Assembly: GCF_025351285.1 (NCBI RefSeq)
Contig: NZ_JANXWG010000112.1
Span: 1-38,358, forward strand
Direction: 5' to 3'
Source of the DNA: Novosphingobium sp.
Lineage (GTDB): Bacteria > Pseudomonadota > Alphaproteobacteria > Sphingomonadales > Sphingomonadaceae
Length of the DNA stretch: 38,358 nt
The notes under the pieces were generated by a model, which was not told the origin of the DNA, ran no database searches, and was given only the letters and a program-made list of their open reading frames with translations. Numbering within the stretch: the stretch's first letter is position 1; the number at the start of each line of letters is the position of its first letter. Positions 7,814-15,949 of the stretch are shown in pieces. The position numbers and the translations under genes were made by a program.

Positions 7814-8605
7814 GTGACGGCGGTGGCAGGACGGCTTGCGGGCAAGGTGGCGCTGGTCACCGGGGGCACTTCGGGGATCGGCGCGGCCACGGTCGCGCGG
7901 CTTGCGGCCGAGGGCGCGCGGGTGATCTTCACCGGATCGAACGCCGAAGCCGCCGCGAAGGTTTGCGCGGAGACTGGCGCGGTGTTCCACGCCAGCCGGG
8001 TGGAAGACCCCGTCGCGTGGGACGTTCTTGCAGAGCGGATCAGCGCCGAATTCGGGCGGCTAGATATCGCCTTCGCCAACGCCGGCAAGGAAGCGGGCGA
8101 CGGCAGCATCGAATCGATCACCTTCGAAGGCTGGCAGGGCGTGCTCGACGTGAACCTGACCGGCGCGATGCTCACCTGCCGCGCCGCGGTCGGGCTGATG
8201 AAGGCCAATCCGGAAGGGCCGCGCGGGTCGATCGTGATCAATTCATCGATGAACGCGCACCGCGCGATGGGCAACTTCATGGCCTATTCGGTGACCAAGG
8301 CGGCGGTGGTTGCGCTGGCCAAGTCGGTCGCGGTCCATTGCGGCAACCAGGGCTACCAGATCCGCTGCAACGCGATCCTGCCCGGCGTGGTCGAAACCGC
8401 GCTGATCACCAATCTGATCGACAAGGCACCCGATCCCGCAGCCGCGCGCCGCGCTTACGAAGGCATGTCACAATTGAAGCGGATGGGCCGGGTCGACGAG
8501 ATCGCCGGGTTGGTCGCCTATCTGGGATCGGACGAGGCGGCGTTCGTTTCGGGCGCCGAATGGGTGATCGATGGCGCCACCACGGCAGGGATGATGGGCG
8601 TATGA
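7814..8605 (+). CDS. short-chain dehydrogenase/reductase (SDR) A
   Basis: This classical SDR has 263 residues. The cofactor motif is TGGTSGIG near the N-terminus, the NAG motif is ANAGKE, and the catalytic Ser/Tyr/Lys lie in NSSMNAH and YSVTK. Such enzymes interconvert a secondary alcohol and a ketone with NAD(P). GTG at 7814 is chosen, with GGGAG eight bases upstream; a TTG at 7793 also opens the frame. It is first in a three-SDR operon and overlaps the next gene by four bases (ATGA). It is divergent from the Rieske-P450 operon, so oxidation of the alcohol made there is a reasonable inference. The exact substrate is unknown. Confidence 0.9.
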   Translation: MTAVAGRLAGKVALVTGGTSGIGAATVARLAAEGARVIFTGSNAEAAAKVCAETGAVFHASRVEDPVAWDVLAERISAEFGRLDIAFANAGKEAGDGSIESITFEGWQGVLDVNLTGAMLTCRAAVGLMKANPEGPRGSIVINSSMNAHRAMGNFMAYSVTKAAVVALAKSVAVHCGNQGYQIRCNAILPGVVETALITNLIDKAPDPAAARRAYEGMSQLKRMGRVDEIAGLVAYLGSDEAAFVSGAEWVIDGATTAGMMGV

Positions 8606-9420
8606 GCGATCTTGGCGCGCAGCGGCTGCAGGGCCGGGTCTGCTTCGTTTCGGGCGGGCTGCGCGGCATCGGCCTGGCCTGCGTCGAACGGTTTCTGGCC
8701 GAGGGCGCCGAAGTGGTGCTGTCCGACCTCGACGCGCCCGATTCGCCGCTCGCCGCTGAAGTCATGGCGCGGCTGGGGCAGGCGGCCAGCTACGTCCAGG
8801 CCAACGTGACGCAGGAATCCGACTGGCAGCGCGCGCGCGACATCGTTCAATCGCGCCACGGCAAGTTGCACGTGCTGGTCAACAACGCCGGAACCGATCT
8901 CACCGGCCCGGTCGAGACGCTGAGCATGGCAAGCTGGCGACGGATCATGGATATCAACGTCGACGGCGTGTTCCTGGGGGTGAAGACCTTCACGCCGATG
9001 CTGGCCGCCAGCGGCGCCGATGTGCGCGGTGGATCGTCGATCATCAACGTCAGCTCGATCATGGGGCTGGTCGGCTACAGCGAGGTTTCGGCCTACAACG
9101 CCAGCAAGGGCGCGGTGCGATTGTTCACCAAGGGCATCGCGATCGAGTTCGCGACCAAGAAGATGCCGATCCGCGCCAATTCGCTCCACCCCGGCTTCGT
9201 GCTGACCCCGCTGCTCAACGCCGGCTTCCAGCGCTGGGTCGATGCCGGCGCTGCCGAAAAGCCGCAGGATCTGGTCGACGTGATGGCGGCGCAAACCCCG
9301 ATCGGCCGGCTCGCCGAACCCGCCGAACTAGCCAGCGGGGTGTTCTTCCTTGCGAGTTCCGACAGCGCTTACATGACCGGCGCCGAACTGGTCATGGACG
9401 GGGGATGGACAGCACAATGA
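8602..9420 (+). CDS. short-chain dehydrogenase/reductase (SDR) B
   Basis: This classical SDR has 272 residues, with SGGLRGIG as the dinucleotide-binding motif, NNAGTD, and catalytic VSSIMG plus YNASK. The Asp at the end of the second strand (VVLSDLDAP) favours NAD over NADP by the usual family rule. The ATG at 8602 overlaps the TGA of SDR A, and its own TGA overlaps the start of SDR C, so all three should be made from one message in similar amounts. Its cofactor-loop sequence differs clearly from A and C, so this is not a recent duplication. The likely role is alcohol/ketone conversion in the oxygenase pathway. Confidence 0.9.
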   Translation: MSDLGAQRLQGRVCFVSGGLRGIGLACVERFLAEGAEVVLSDLDAPDSPLAAEVMARLGQAASYVQANVTQESDWQRARDIVQSRHGKLHVLVNNAGTDLTGPVETLSMASWRRIMDINVDGVFLGVKTFTPMLAASGADVRGGSSIINVSSIMGLVGYSEVSAYNASKGAVRLFTKGIAIEFATKKMPIRANSLHPGFVLTPLLNAGFQRWVDAGAAEKPQDLVDVMAAQTPIGRLAEPAELASGVFFLASSDSAYMTGAELVMDGGWTAQ

Positions 9421-10193
9421 TCGGTCTGGAAAATGTCGTTGCGGTGGTGACGGGCGCGGCCGGGGGCATCGGCCGAGAAGTGGTCAAGGCGATGAAGGCG
9501 GCGGGTGCGCAAGTGATCGCCACCGACCTCGTGCCCGATGCCACGATCGAGGGCGCAGACCACTACTTGCGCCACGATGTCACCAGCCCCGCCGATTGGG
9601 CGGCGGTCGAAGTGCTGGCGCGCCAGACTTATGGCCGGCTCGATGCGCTGGTCAACGTCGCGGCGATCTCGGTGGTCGGCAAGATCGAGGAGACCCCGCT
9701 GGCCGAATGGCACCGGGTCAACGCGATCAACGTCGATTCGGTGATCATCGGCACGCAGGCGCTGCTCGAACTGTTGAAAGAGGGCGGCAAGGCGCGGGTC
9801 GGCGGTGCGTCGATCGTCAACTTTTCCAGCGTCGGCGGCTTGCGCGGCGCGGCCTTCAACGCGGCCTATTGCACCAGCAAGGCGGCGGTGAAGATGCTGT
9901 CGAAGTGCATGGGCGCCGAATTCGCTGCGCTCGGCTACAACATCCGCTGCAATTCGGTGCACCCCGGCGGCATCGACACCGGCATGCTGACCGGGATCAT
10001 GGACCGCTATGTCGAACTGGGCGCGGCGCCATCGCGCGAAGCGGCGACGGCGGGGATGATCGCCGGCCACCCGATCGGCCGGATGGGCCGGCCCGACGAG
10101 ATGGGCGGCGGCGTGGTGTACTTGTGCTCCGAGGCCGCGAGCTTCGTCACGTGCAGCGAATTCCTGATGGACGGCGGGTTCAGCCAGATTTGA
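9417..10193 (+). CDS. short-chain dehydrogenase/reductase (SDR) C
   Basis: This classical SDR has 258 residues: TGAAGGIG cofactor motif, Asp in VIATDLVP suggesting NAD, NVAAIS in place of the usual NNAG, and catalytic FSSVGG with YCTSK. The ATG at 9417 keeps the four-base ATGA overlap seen throughout this operon and has GGA seven bases ahead. An ATG four codons upstream (9405) is possible but has almost no ribosome-site spacing. It is last in the three-SDR operon and is followed by a GC-rich hairpin at 10197-10222. The change from NNAG to NVAA is a mild deviation and does not remove catalytic residues. Confidence 0.88.
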   Translation: MIGLENVVAVVTGAAGGIGREVVKAMKAAGAQVIATDLVPDATIEGADHYLRHDVTSPADWAAVEVLARQTYGRLDALVNVAAISVVGKIEETPLAEWHRVNAINVDSVIIGTQALLELLKEGGKARVGGASIVNFSSVGGLRGAAFNAAYCTSKAAVKMLSKCMGAEFAALGYNIRCNSVHPGGIDTGMLTGIMDRYVELGAAPSREAATAGMIAGHPIGRMGRPDEMGGGVVYLCSEAASFVTCSEFLMDGGFSQI

Positions 10194-10196
10194 CAC

Positions 10197-10222
10197 TTCC
10201 CCTCCCGCTTGCGGGCGGGGGA
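10197..10222. terminator. GC-rich hairpin between convergent operons
   Basis: CCCCTCCCGC and GCGGGCGGGG pair with one mismatch around a TT loop, four bases after the SDR C stop and nine before the end of the convergent SnoaL-like gene. It has no clear T-run, so it may be a repeat-type hairpin or a weak bidirectional terminator. Confidence 0.45.
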
Positions 10223-10230
10223 CTCGCCCT

Positions 10231-10659
10231 TCATGCGGGCAGCAGCAGTTCCAGCGAAAGCCGCGTGATCCGCCACGTACCCGGATCGCGCCGTGCGTCC
10301 ATCAGGTAGCGGACCTTGACCTCCATCAGCGATCCGTCGGTGCCCTTGCTGAAGGCGTGGACGTGGACGCTGGCCGATGCCGTATCGCCCGCAAACGCCG
10401 CCAGCGCGAAGTTGCTGGCGTAATGCGCGTTACCGGCCATCGTGGGGAAGGCGCCCGCGTAAAAGGCGCGGATCGCGGCGTGGCCCTCCATCACGCCCAG
10501 CCCGAAGCCGGTCAGGTCATAGACCGCGTCGGGCGCGAACACCGCGAGCACGCCATCGATATCGCCGATCCGGTCGACCGCGTTGCAATAGGCGGTGGCG
10601 AGGTCTTCGAGCGCGATCCTGTCCTCAATCGGGCAGGGCGGGGGCGGATAGACGGCCAT
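10231..10659 (-). CDS. SnoaL-like / NTF2-fold protein
   Basis: This is a 142-residue single-domain protein with the NTF2-like cone fold pattern: an N-terminal helix (EDRIALEDLATAYCNAVDR), an FAPDAVYDL strand after it, a loop with GHAAIRAFYAG, and late strands ending RITRLSLELL. Relatives include dehydratases, isomerases, polyketide cyclases and oxygenase beta subunits. The start touches the end of Rieske gene 2 (stop TGA, ATG sharing its last base; a GTG one codon earlier would overlap by four bases), so it is coupled to that oxygenase. It could be a distant beta-subunit-like partner or a separate isomerase/dehydratase. I cannot choose between these. Confidence 0.8.
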   Translation of the reverse strand: MAVYPPPPCPIEDRIALEDLATAYCNAVDRIGDIDGVLAVFAPDAVYDLTGFGLGVMEGHAAIRAFYAGAFPTMAGNAHYASNFALAAFAGDTASASVHVHAFSKGTDGSLMEVKVRYLMDARRDPGTWRITRLSLELLLPA

Positions 10660-11981
10660 CACGCCGTCCCCATCACGTAATCGCTCAGCAGTTCATGAAA
10701 CCGCTGCACGCGTTTTTCCTGGAGCGGCAGGTGAAAGCCCTTGAACCCGCGAGAATTCAGCCCCTGCTGCTGCGTGGTGCCGATCGACAGATCCTGATCG
10801 GCCACATAGCCGACCGACACCCCATCGCCGTAAGTGCTGTGGCGGTGGATCGCATCGTGCCGCAGCGGAGCGACGCCCACCGGGGTTTCGATCTCCTTCA
10901 TGCCCTTCACCGGCGGATAGAGGCACCAGTGTTGGAACACGCACTTCTCGGGATCGGTCGGGTGCGGTTCGGTGCGCAGGATCTGGCACTGTTCGGGGCT
11001 CATCGTCAGCGTCAGGTTGGGGAACATCGTGCAGTGGAAATAGTCGACCAGTTGCTGGTCGGTCATCTGGTCATAGTTGGTATAACCGCGATCCGGCCCA
11101 AGCTTGCGCTTGGCCTCGATCACTGCTTGCCGGATGTCGCCGGTGTGGCCCTTGTAGGCGGCGGGATCGACGCCCCAGGCCGCCGCGATCGCATCGAGCG
11201 GGGCGGGCACTTCGCCGCTGGCGTGGTCCTTGCGCGTGGTGGCCTGGTGGCCCTTCATCCACATCGCGTTGTGGCCCGTCGGGTACATTTCGAACACCGT
11301 ATCGGGCAGCCCGTCGTTGATGAAAGTGCCCAGTTCGGGGTGGATCGTGGGGAGGTGGTAGCTCTCGTTGAAATTGTCGCGGATGATCTTCCAGTTGAAA
11401 TCGCAATCGGCCGAGACGTTGAGCACGCGCACCCAGTTGTCGAGGCCATAGCCCGCCAGCCGTTCGGGATACGGCGCCAGCCATTCGTGGAGCGGCGCCA
11501 CGTCGTCGTCCATGCACCAGAACACGAACGGGCCCCAGGTGTCGCAGCGCAGCTCGGTGAGGTGCAGCTTGCCGCAAGGGTTGCCATCGGCGAAATCGTC
11601 CGGGTCCTGCACGTGGACCAAGGTGCCGGCGGGATCGAACTGCCAGCCGTGATAGCCACACGTGATGCGCGGGGTGCTGGCCACATCGCCCAGGATCAGC
11701 CGGTTGCCGCGGTGCGGGCAGGTGTTGTAGAACGCCTTTATGGACTCATCGGCCTGCTTGACCATGATGATCGAATCCTTGCCGAAGTTGTGGCGGACGA
11801 TGTCGCCCTCCTCCTCCAGCTCGGCCGTCACCGCGCCCAGGTGCCAGACTTTGGGCCAGAGATGCTTCATCTCCAGCGCCATCCAGTCCTTGCTGATGTA
11901 GCGTTCAGCGGTGATCGTATCGCCGCGCACCGGCAGGTCGAAGTCAGCCGAATAGCGCGAGCGTTTGTCTTCGACAGTCAT
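10659..11981 (-). CDS. Rieske non-heme iron oxygenase alpha subunit (2)
   Basis: This 440-residue oxygenase subunit has Rieske ligands C88-P-H90 and C108-GY-H111. The iron site is His209 and His214 (ESYHLPTIHPE) with Asp397 likely as third ligand in ADQDL, followed by QQGLNS. The bridging acidic residue is Glu206. The start is ATG 11981 with AGG close upstream; the open frame continues far upstream only as antisense of other genes. It lies 74 bp after the isomerase-like gene and is coupled to the SnoaL-like gene downstream. A homomultimeric oxygenase using external ferredoxin is likely. It differs in length and in the central region from the other two Rieske proteins here. Confidence 0.92.
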   Translation of the reverse strand: MTVEDKRSRYSADFDLPVRGDTITAERYISKDWMALEMKHLWPKVWHLGAVTAELEEEGDIVRHNFGKDSIIMVKQADESIKAFYNTCPHRGNRLILGDVASTPRITCGYHGWQFDPAGTLVHVQDPDDFADGNPCGKLHLTELRCDTWGPFVFWCMDDDVAPLHEWLAPYPERLAGYGLDNWVRVLNVSADCDFNWKIIRDNFNESYHLPTIHPELGTFINDGLPDTVFEMYPTGHNAMWMKGHQATTRKDHASGEVPAPLDAIAAAWGVDPAAYKGHTGDIRQAVIEAKRKLGPDRGYTNYDQMTDQQLVDYFHCTMFPNLTLTMSPEQCQILRTEPHPTDPEKCVFQHWCLYPPVKGMKEIETPVGVAPLRHDAIHRHSTYGDGVSVGYVADQDLSIGTTQQQGLNSRGFKGFHLPLQEKRVQRFHELLSDYVMGTA

Positions 11982-12055
11982 CCTGGCATCCTCGGTGGTG
12001 TGTTTTGTTGCGCCTTGGTGGCCCAATCCGGCCGCCCGCGCATCTGCGGTTTTGG

Positions 12056-12853
12056 TCAGGCTGTCGCATACGTCGCCAACCAAGCGCGCGTCGCGTCGGC
12101 CACCGCCTTGGCGCGCAAGGCCGGGTGGTCGAACGCCTCGCGCAACGCCTTTGAGCGCAGTTCGATGCTGAGCGGGATCGCGGGCGGAAGTGCATCGTAC
12201 AGCGCGTGCAGCGGCAATGCACCCTCCCCGCATTGCTCGCGCAAGTCGATCGCGTCTTCGATCACCGCGGCGAAATCGGCCGGGTCGGGGCGGACGCCCG
12301 AGGCATCGCAGAACTGCGCATAGGGCAACAGCGCCGGATCGACCCGCGCGATCGCCTCGATCGACGAGCCCGAGCGGTCGACATGGATCGGATCGATCAG
12401 CAACGCGCGCAACGGATGCGCCACCGCATCGAGCACCGCCATGGCCTGCGCCAGATCCTTGACCTGGGTGAACACCCCGAATTCCAGCGCCACGCGCATG
12501 CCGCTGCCCTCGGCGTAGCGGCACAGTTCGGCCAGCCTTGCGGCGGTGCGGCCATGATCGGGATCGGACGAAACGCACAGCACGTTGGCCGCGCCCAGTT
12601 CCGCACCAATGTCGATCACCCGGCGATGATCGTCCATGCTCGAATCCGGCTTGAGCCAGATCACCTCGACATCGAGCAGCGGCAGCCCGCTTGCGGCCAG
12701 TTCGGCGCGGACATCGCGCGTGGTTGCGGCAGTCCATTCGCCCGGTTCCACCCACAGCCCCACCGCGTCGAACCCGCCGGCCGCGGCCGCCTGCACCGTT
12801 TCGAGCGCGCCGAATTCGGGCACCACGCCCGATGCCAGCGAAATCGGCCGCAC
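12056..12853 (-). CDS. sugar phosphate isomerase/epimerase-like TIM-barrel protein
   Basis: This protein of about 265 residues resembles the xylose-isomerase-like/AP-endonuclease-2 superfamily. It has alternating strands and helices such as GGFDAVGLWVEPGEW, a metal-type segment ALEFGVF, a LIDPIHVDRSG strand, YAQFCDA and a late PLSIELRS. In the family, Glu, Asp and His at such strand ends bind a divalent metal. GTG 12853, five bases after the preceding Rieske stop, is preferred; the longest frame (ATG 12913) would overlap that gene by 55 bp, and the ribosome site is weak either way. Two flanking Rieske genes in the same operon suggest it isomerises or hydrolyses a ring-oxidation product rather than a sugar. 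That role is inferred. Confidence 0.8.
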   Translation of the reverse strand: MRPISLASGVVPEFGALETVQAAAAGGFDAVGLWVEPGEWTAATTRDVRAELAASGLPLLDVEVIWLKPDSSMDDHRRVIDIGAELGAANVLCVSSDPDHGRTAARLAELCRYAEGSGMRVALEFGVFTQVKDLAQAMAVLDAVAHPLRALLIDPIHVDRSGSSIEAIARVDPALLPYAQFCDASGVRPDPADFAAVIEDAIDLREQCGEGALPLHALYDALPPAIPLSIELRSKALREAFDHPALRAKAVADATRAWLATYATA

Positions 12854-12858
12854 CGGCG

Positions 12859-14061
12859 TTACAGCACCGGCTCGGGCGCGGTCGGATCGTCTTCGAGGTA
12901 CCAGTTGAGCCATTCGTGGAAGTACTGGTTGCCGCGCTCGTTCTGGCCGAACACCAGTTCATCGTGCGCGCCGCTTTCCAGGCCTTTCTGGATTTCCAGC
13001 CCGATCACGTAATCTTCGTTGTAGGTCACGTCGCGGAAGAAATCGATCGCCGCCTCCACCGCCACCCGGTCCGCCTCGTCGCGGATCGGTTCGCGGCGCA
13101 AGTAGTTGAGCACGGTGCGGTTCTGGCCCGGCGTCGGCCCCGGGAACAGTTGTGCGATCTGCGTGATCTCGGGTGCGATGAACGCCGAGACGTTGGGGAA
13201 GAAAATCCGCACGAAATCGAAGCCGTTGTTTTCTTGGCGGCCCCAATCCGCGCGAGGCACCTTGTCCAACGCCTCGCCGATCGCGCGGTGCGGAAAGCCG
13301 ATGCGCAAGTTCGGCCCGAACGCCTCGTAATGCATGCAGTTGGACGGCGTGCGCGGCGCGATCGTTTCGGGGTGCAGCGAGGCGAAGTGATAGCCTTCGA
13401 GATAGCCGTCGAACGCGATCTTCCAGTTGGCGCCCTCGATCACCCGACTGCCCATGTAGGACCAGTTGCCGAAGTCCAACGCCGCAAAATCATCGAGATA
13501 GCCGCGGAAATAGTGATCGAGATCGATCGGCGCATTGGGCGTCAGGCACACGAAGATCAGCCCCGCGCGCTCCTCGCAGGGCAATTCGCGCAGGCCCATC
13601 TCGGACTTGTCGATCGCTCCGTAGCTGGCAGGTTCGGAGATGCCGATCAGCTTGCCATCCGCGCCATACGTCCAGCCGTGGTACTTGCAGGTGAAGCGCG
13701 AGCAATTGCCCCGCCCCTCGCTCGCCACCGGTGCCCCGCGATGCGCGCACACGTTGAGAAACGCGCGGACCTTGCCCGCCTTGTCACGATTGATCAGCAC
13801 CGGCATCCCGCCCACATCCATCGCCTTGAAATCGCCCGGCTTGGGCAATTCGGCGGTGAACGCCAGCAGCAGCGGCACGCGCTTGAACACCAGTTCCATC
13901 TCGGCCTTCCACTGGTCGGGATCGGTGTAGCTGGCGCTGGGCACGCGCATGTGCTTGTCGGTCTGGAAGGTCGTGCGGGTTTCGACGTAATCGCGCATGA
14001 TTTCGGCCACGTCGCCGATCTGCTCGATACGGTCCGCCTGCCTGGCTAACGGGTGATCCAT
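12859..14061 (-). CDS. Rieske non-heme iron oxygenase alpha subunit (3)
   Basis: The 400-residue protein has Rieske ligands C105-A-H107 and C125-KY-H128 and iron ligands His225, His230 and probably Asp350 (NEDYVIGLEIQKGLES). The bridging residue is Glu222. The tail FGQNERGNQYFHEWLNWY is typical of the alpha-only subgroup. Two adjacent ATGs exist (14064 and 14061); the second has better spacing from GAGAGG. A longer open frame upstream is intergenic. It is first in the Rieske-isomerase-Rieske-SnoaL operon, divergent from the acyl-CoA synthetase. The reaction type and substrate are not deducible from sequence alone. Confidence 0.92.
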   Translation of the reverse strand: MDHPLARQADRIEQIGDVAEIMRDYVETRTTFQTDKHMRVPSASYTDPDQWKAEMELVFKRVPLLLAFTAELPKPGDFKAMDVGGMPVLINRDKAGKVRAFLNVCAHRGAPVASEGRGNCSRFTCKYHGWTYGADGKLIGISEPASYGAIDKSEMGLRELPCEERAGLIFVCLTPNAPIDLDHYFRGYLDDFAALDFGNWSYMGSRVIEGANWKIAFDGYLEGYHFASLHPETIAPRTPSNCMHYEAFGPNLRIGFPHRAIGEALDKVPRADWGRQENNGFDFVRIFFPNVSAFIAPEITQIAQLFPGPTPGQNRTVLNYLRREPIRDEADRVAVEAAIDFFRDVTYNEDYVIGLEIQKGLESGAHDELVFGQNERGNQYFHEWLNWYLEDDPTAPEPVL

Positions 14062-14138
14062 CATTGCCTCTCGTGCCGCCCGCTGTCTGCGCGGGCCTTT
14101 TCGCAACCGACCATCGACCAGCCGCGCGCGCCCCACAA

Positions 14139-14194
14139 GCTGCCACTCGTCACAGGTTTGGCGCGCCGGCCTGCTCTTTTCGCCAATTGGCAGC
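14139..14194. promoter_or_regulatory. inverted repeat between divergent Rieske 3 and acyl-CoA synthetase
   Basis: GCTGCCA (14139-14145) and TGGCAGC (14188-14194) are perfect inverted 7-mers, 42 bp apart, in the divergent intergenic region. The cores TGCCA/TGGCA also occur in the palindrome at 20720-20740, hinting at a shared regulator. The wide spacing makes this tentative. Confidence 0.35.
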
Positions 14195-14221
14195 GGCGCA
14201 TAAGCCGTGCGCAAAGCGCGC

Positions 14222-15841
14222 ATGACCGCACCGAATTCTGCCCCTTGGGCCTGGCTGCCAATCCCCGCCCCGCACCAGCAAGCCTTCGCCCAAAGCGACG
14301 CGTGGGACCGTCGCACGCTGGCCGATCAGGCGATCGAGCGCGCCGCTGCCGACCCGGATTTCATCGCCTTCACCGACGGGCAGGGCACGCTCACCCGCGC
14401 CGAACTGGTGGCCGATGCGCAAGCCCTCGCCGCCGCACTCCACCAACGCGGCCTTCGCCCCGGCGACGTGCTGGCATTCCAGGTGCCCAACTGGCGCGAG
14501 GCGGCTGTGATCAATCTGGCCGCCGTGTTCGCCGGGCTGATCGTCAACCCGATCGTGCCGATCTACCGCGATCACGAAGTCGCGCAGATGCTCGGCGATT
14601 GCCGCGCCAAGGCGGTGTTTGTGGCGCACACCTTCCGCAAGTTCGACTACGCTGCAATGGCCGCGCGCATCCGCCCCGCCCTGCCCGACCTCGCCCACGT
14701 GTTCACGGTGCGCGGCGATGGCGCGAACGACTACACCGCCCTCCTCGCCGACGGCCGCGACCTGCCGTTCAACCGCCCGCAAGTCGATCCGCTCGGCGTC
14801 AAGCTGGTGCTTTATACGTCGGGCACCACCGGCCGGCCCAAGGGCGTGCTGCACAGCCACGTCACGCTCCAGCGCATCGTCCGCACCAGCGCCACCCACT
14901 GGGGCCTGCGCGAAGGCGAGGGCACGCTGATGCCCAGCCCGGTCACGCACGTGTCGGGCTACGCAAACGGCCTCGAAGCCCCGCTGATCTGCGGCACCGC
15001 CAGCGTGCTGATGGAAAGCTGGGACGCCAACGCCGCGCTCACCCTGATCGACCAACACCAACTGGTCGGCACCGTCGCCGCCACGCCGTTCCTGGTCGAA
15101 CTGGCCGCCGCCGCACGCGCCGCCGGCAACCGCCTGCCCAGCTTCCGCTTCTTCGCCTGCGGCGGCGCCGCCGTCCCCGCCGACCTCATCCCCACCGCCC
15201 GCGCCGCCTTCGCAAACTGCCAGCCCTTCCGCGTCTTCGGCGCCTCCGAAGTCCCGCTCGTCACCTTCGGTTACCCGGGCGATCCGGCGCTCGCCGCCAC
15301 CACCGACGGCGCAGTGATCGACTACGAAGTCCGCATAGTCGACGCCGAAGACACCCCGCTGCCCCCCGGCACCGAAGGCGAAGTCCTCGCCCGCGGCCCC
15401 GCCATGCTCATGGCCTACGCCAACGAAGCCCAAACCGCCGAAGCCCTTACCGCAGACGGCTTCTTCCGCACCGGCGACCTCGGCACACTATCCCCCCAAG
15501 GCGGCCTCACCATCACCGGCCGCAAGAAAGACCTCATCATCCGCGGCGGCGAAAACATCTCCGCCCGCGAAATCGAAGACGTGCTGGAAACACACCCGCT
15601 GGTGCGCGAATCCGCCGTGGTGGCCATGCCGCACGAACGGCTGGGCGAAGGCGTCTGCGCGTTTGTGATCCTGATGGGCGAGGCAGACGCGGCGACCCTG
15701 ACCGCGCACGTGGCTGCGAGCGGATTGGCGCGGCAGAAAATCCCCGAACGCTTCGAGATCGTGGATGACTTTCCGCGCACCGCCTCGGGCAAAGTGCGGA
15801 AGGATTGGCTGCGGGCGGATGTGAAGGCGAAGGTGGTGTGA
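14222..15841 (+). CDS. AMP-dependent acyl-CoA synthetase/ligase
   Basis: This 539-residue adenylate-forming enzyme should activate a carboxylic acid with ATP and CoA. The P-loop TSGTTGRPKG lies at 199-208. Later motifs are FGASEV, TGDLG, GRKKDLIIRGGENIS at the hinge, and the C-terminal catalytic Lys524 in RTASGKVRKD. ATG 14222 is used; a GTG five codons upstream is possible, and neither has a strong ribosome site. It is divergent from the Rieske 3 operon and likely feeds an oxidised intermediate into CoA-dependent breakdown with the acyl-CoA dehydrogenase. The codons of roughly 14680-15590 are strikingly C-ending compared with both gene ends, an unusual internal shift. Confidence 0.93.
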   Translation: MTAPNSAPWAWLPIPAPHQQAFAQSDAWDRRTLADQAIERAAADPDFIAFTDGQGTLTRAELVADAQALAAALHQRGLRPGDVLAFQVPNWREAAVINLAAVFAGLIVNPIVPIYRDHEVAQMLGDCRAKAVFVAHTFRKFDYAAMAARIRPALPDLAHVFTVRGDGANDYTALLADGRDLPFNRPQVDPLGVKLVLYTSGTTGRPKGVLHSHVTLQRIVRTSATHWGLREGEGTLMPSPVTHVSGYANGLEAPLICGTASVLMESWDANAALTLIDQHQLVGTVAATPFLVELAAAARAAGNRLPSFRFFACGGAAVPADLIPTARAAFANCQPFRVFGASEVPLVTFGYPGDPALAATTDGAVIDYEVRIVDAEDTPLPPGTEGEVLARGPAMLMAYANEAQTAEALTADGFFRTGDLGTLSPQGGLTITGRKKDLIIRGGENISAREIEDVLETHPLVRESAVVAMPHERLGEGVCAFVILMGEADAATLTAHVAASGLARQKIPERFEIVDDFPRTASGKVRKDWLRADVKAKVV

Positions 15842-15858
15842 GGTTGGGGGTTTTTTGA

Positions 15859-15898
15859 AGGGGAGTTTTCTGGGGGTCATGGGTCCCCAGTCTCCCCT
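15859..15898. terminator. nested hairpin after the acyl-CoA synthetase
   Basis: An outer stem AGGGGAG/CTCCCCT encloses an inner stem CTGGGG/CCCCAG with a nine-base loop. It lies 18 bp past the synthetase stop and 51 bp before the convergent nuclease-like gene's stop. No T-run follows, so factor-independent termination is uncertain; the structure itself is clear. Confidence 0.5.
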
Positions 15899-15949
15899 AT
15901 CTATTGACGATTGGGTGCTATTTTAGCGCTGCCTTCCGACGCTTATTCG

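Noticed and set aside
11982..12962. 767-residue version of Rieske protein 2 with a long N-terminal extension
   Set aside because: The extra part is another frame of the isomerase-like gene. The Rieske fold begins normally after ATG 11981.
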